Shown: piece by piece, positions 61,902 through 64,000 of the stretch
Numbering within the stretch: position 1 is the first letter of the stretch
How the letters are laid out: each line of letters opens with the position of its first letter
NCBI GenBank assembly: GCA_030272155.1
Contig: CP126196.1
Span: 3,348,001-3,412,000, forward strand
Direction of reading: 5' to 3'
DNA: 64,000 nucleotides
From: Tetradesmus obliquus
Taxonomy: Eukaryota; Chlorophyta; Chlorophyceae; Sphaeropleales; Scenedesmaceae
Notes under the pieces: generated by a model
The model's database searches: none
The model's input: only the letters and a program-made list of their open reading frames with translations
Told to the model about the DNA's origin: nothing
Position numbers and translations under genes: made by a program

Positions 61902-64000
61902 GGTCTGGCGGCAGCTTGCTGGCTACCATCCTGCAGCAGAGGCATGTGCAGCAGCACCAGGGGCATGTGCATCCACATCCGCATGCGCATCACCCCGGGC
62001 TCGAGAGTGTGCATGAAGGCGCTGCAGTGTCATCAGGCACTTCATCGCCTCGCCGCATTCCTGCAAGTGCTGCTGCTGCATTAGAAGAGCTCGAGGCGCT
62101 GTCTGTTGACGCATCAGTCGGCAGCCGCATGTCTGCTGAAGGCATGGCAGCAGCGACAGCGGCGATCCACCACTACCTGAAGAGCGAGGTCACATCGCTG
62201 GTCAGCAAATGCGCTGACTTGGAAGCTGAGTTGTCAACGCTGCGGCTGCTGCATTCAGCGAAAGGCCAGCAGCAGCTGGAGCAGCAGCAGCAGCAGCAAC
62301 CGGCGCAGCTGCCGACAGCTGCCCCAGGAACGCCGCCCGCCGCTCCACTGAGCCCGCTTGGACCACTGGCACAGGCGTCGGCAGCAGCAGCAGCAGCAGC
62401 AGGTGTGGCTGGTGGCAGCGCCACTGCTGCTGCAGCTGCGGCAGCACCTGCCGCTGCTACTGCTGCAGTGCAGCATCTCATGGAGCAGCAGCAGCTGGAG
62501 CTGGAGGCTGCACTCAAGATGCTGCAGGATAGGGAGGAGGCAAACCAGCAGGTGCTGTCAGATGCACAGAGGGAGTGTGCAGCTGTCACTGCTGAGCTGC
62601 AGCGGGTGCATGCAGCATACCAGCAAGCACTGGAGCAGCAGCAGCAGCAGCAGGCTGGACAGGAGCAGCAGCGGGAGCCTGATACTGCAGCTGCAGCTGC
62701 TGCAAGTGTACAGGATGACAACCAACAGCAGCAGCAGGTGAACGAGCTGCAGCAGCAGGTGCAGCAGCTGCAGGCGCAGCTGGCAGCAGCAGAGGAGGCT
62801 GCTGCTGCGAAGGCTGCAGCTGCTGAGGCAGACAAGCAGCTGCTGCAGGCACAGCTTCAAGCTGCAACTGACAAGCTGGCTTCTGCAGAGAAGGCTTCTG
62901 TGGCTGCTGCTGCTCATGCGCTAGAGACAGCCAGCCAGCTGGCAGCAGCAGCGCAAGCAGAGGTGGCAGGCCTGGCGCTGCAGCTGCAGACTGCTGTCAC
63001 TGATGCCAAAGCTGCAGTGGCTGAGCTCAGGGTTAGTCAAGAGAAGCTGGCTAGTGCTCACGAGCAGCAGGAGCAGCTGCAGCAGCAGCTGGCAGAGACG
63101 GCCAGCAAGCTTGCTGTAGCAGAGGCGGCTGTAGCAGAGGCAGCTTCCTCTGCTGACCATCTGGCATCTGAAGCTCACGCTGGCGCAGCAGAGACCGAGC
63201 AGCAGCTGCACAGTCTGCGGCTGGAGCTGGATAAGGCACAGCATGATCTAGAGTCTGCTAAGGGTGATCTGGCATCAGCCGAGGCAGCGCGCGCTGCAGC
63301 AGCAGCAGAGGTGGAGGCAGCCCGGGCAGCAGCAGCAGACGCTGACACAGCGCTGGCATCAGCACGAGAGGCGCAGGCCGCTGCAGCAGCAGAAGCAGCA
63401 ACTGCTAAAGCGCAGCTGGCAGAACTCCGAGCAGCGCTAGAGAATGCGGAAGCCGTGAAAGTAGTTGCAGCAGCAGAGGCTGATGCAGCACGGTCAGATC
63501 TGGAGTCTCAGAAAGCTGATCTGGAAGCGTTGCGTGGTGAGCTGGCAACATTGCAAGCAGCACTGGACAATGCAGAAGCTGTGAAAGCAGTCGCAGCAGC
63601 AGAGGCTGACGCCGCACGGTCGGATCTAGATTCCCTGAAAGCTGACCTAGACACTGCACGTGGTGAGCTGGCAGCACTGCAAGCAGCACTGGACAATGCA
63701 GAAGCAGTGAAAGCGGTCGCAGCAGCAGAGGCTGATGCAGCACGGTCAGATCTGGACTCTCTAAAAGCTGACCTGGAAATGGTGCGTGGTGAGCTGGCAG
63801 CAGCAGAAGCAGCAAGAGCGGCAGCAGTCGACGAGCTGCAGGCAGCCAAAGCGGCATTACAGGAAGCTGTACAAGCTGCAGCAGCAGCACAGGAGCAGGC
63901 AGCAGCTGCAGCAGCAGAGCTAGAGGCTGAAGCTGCTGTTGCTTCCAGCAAACATGAAGCTGCAAGGGCAGCAGCTGCTGAGGCAGACACAGCCAAGGAA
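52743..64000 (+). CDS. Giant coiled-coil protein, golgin-like; 3' end outside window
   Basis: Exons 52743-52863, 52949-53001, 53328-53426, 53782-53913, 54169-54239, 54493-54706, 54958-55140, 55450-56782, 57013-57182, 57556-57798, 58249-58347, 58597-58811, 59630-59795, 60066-60163, 60379-60579, 61015->64000. Phases join to 2,128 residues with no stop at base 64000. The N-terminus MKGFFNQVVDRSKQVATNV could form an amphipathic helix, as at the membrane end of some golgins. Heptad-rich coiled coil follows (QARLAAMSEQQLRQKLVQLM onwards). A less repetitive middle segment (FLDLTAEERLNHIALFFEAH, AMSLLNSVYAYAKLSDERL, residues about 1160-1360) may be a folded contact site. Then more Ala/Gln/Glu coiled coil, with a 42-residue tandem repeat near the end. 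Role unproven: golgin-type tether, centrosomal or flagellar-base scaffold are all possible. The locus is full of ghost exons. Confidence 0.72.
53421..53745 (+). repeat. Tandem duplication spanning exon-3 donor
   Basis: The true donor context AAGGTGCGAGCAGCAGCAG at 53424 recurs at 53594. The intron bases after it, including TGTACCTGCAGTG and TTGCAGCAGCAGCTCA-like strings, recur too. The unit is about 170 bp. The second copy keeps the donor but has no exon before it. Confidence 0.65.
57263..57330 (+). repeat. Ghost copy of the end of exon 57013-57182
   Basis: GAGCTGAGGTGGCAATGATG and the following AGGTGGGCATTGACAGCAG match the exon end plus donor at about 57141-57205, with about 80 percent identity. 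It contains an in-frame stop and no acceptor, so it is a decayed tandem duplicate. Confidence 0.7.
58051..58248 (+). repeat. Two ghost copies of exon 58249-58347
   Basis: GCCGACGATAGG (58051) and GCCGAGTATGAGGATCTG (58141), each after a usable 'gcag' acceptor, copy the start of the real exon GCCGACTACGAGGACCTG (58249). They share intron sequence (AACCCTGCGCAAG, GCTGCTGTGTGCTGCTGCTG) between copies. Both run into stops soon. They are serial tandem duplications with only the last copy intact. Confidence 0.85.
59091..59560 (+). repeat. Four ghost copies of exon 59630-59795
   Basis: Copies start near 59093, 59204, 59353 and 59490. The true exon starts at 59630. Each keeps a CAG acceptor (GCAGGCTGAC in the last three) and encodes variants of SADAQESLSAELERSK. 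Copies 2-4 would read in the correct phase from the previous exon but reach stops and have no matching donor. Identity to the true exon start is high in copies 2-4 and lower in copy 1, implying stepwise duplication. Confidence 0.85.
60685..60805 (+). repeat. Ghost copy of the 3' half of exon 60379-60579
   Basis: CAGCCTGTCAGTGCTCAGCA through GATGCCCTGCCGGGCAG and the donor G|GTGAGG repeats the end of the preceding exon. It holds a similar LSVLS.PS.S reading but starts without its own exon head. It could act as a small extra exon if a preceding CAG were used; phase was not established. Confidence 0.75.
63455..63832 (+). repeat. 126-bp (42-residue) tandem repeat, three units, in frame
   Basis: Units start at 63455, 63581 and 63707, each reading VKxVAAAEADAARSDLxS, then KADLxxxRGELAALQAAL. 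Forty-two residues equal six heptads, so each unit extends the coiled coil without breaking register. A partial fourth unit precedes them. High similarity means recent expansion. Confidence 0.9.

Overview
The window looks like nuclear DNA of a chlorophycean green alga, probably a Sphaeropleales / Scenedesmus-type species. Genes are intron-dense: introns are about 150-600 bp with GT..AG ends and a typical 'tgcag' acceptor. Coding sequence is rich in CAG/CTG (poly-Gln, poly-Ala, poly-Ser tracts). Several 3' ends carry TGTAA, the usual volvocalean/chlorophycean polyadenylation signal. There is no sign of a plasmid, organelle genome or bacterium. The species is inferred from style only. All exon models were spliced by eye with reading phase checked across every junction; there is no transcript evidence.

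Layout. 1-14.06 kb (+): the 3' part of a CENP-E-like kinesin-7, with the end of the motor domain followed by about 2,000 residues of coiled coil in 33 visible exons. 16.6-18.9 kb (-): an unrecognised Cys-rich protein whose last exon boundary is tandemly duplicated. 22.3-26.1 kb (-): a fusion of bacterial-type S-adenosylmethionine decarboxylase (SpeD) with an aminopropyltransferase (SpeE/spermidine synthase), behind a putative membrane anchor. 26.86-29.96 kb: a 3.1 kb hAT-like DNA transposon with 17-bp inverted repeats and 8-bp target-site duplications; it carries two different tyrosine-recombinase relics and an internal tandem duplication. 30.3-33.4 kb (-): a MATE transporter. 34.4-36.8 kb (+): a protein with two SET-like modules, divergent from the MATE gene. 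37.6-38.8 kb (-): an unrecognised small protein interrupted by two in-frame TGA codons. 39.0-40.0 kb (-): a GNAT acetyltransferase. 41.9-43.8 kb (-): a secreted or membrane His-rich protein. 45.7-52.3 kb (-): a very large poly-Gln RAP-domain protein, probably an organelle RNA factor. 52.7 kb to the window end (+): a giant golgin-like coiled-coil protein, divergent from the RAP gene and still open at base 64000.

The genes are not one pathway; this is ordinary mixed gene content. Three things stand out: the SpeD-SpeE fusion; the repeated tandem duplication of exon/intron boundaries, leaving 'ghost exons' beside the true exon (at least five events in the golgin-like gene and one in the Cys-rich gene); and the transposon with recombinase cargo lying beside a decayed copy of the SET-gene exon.
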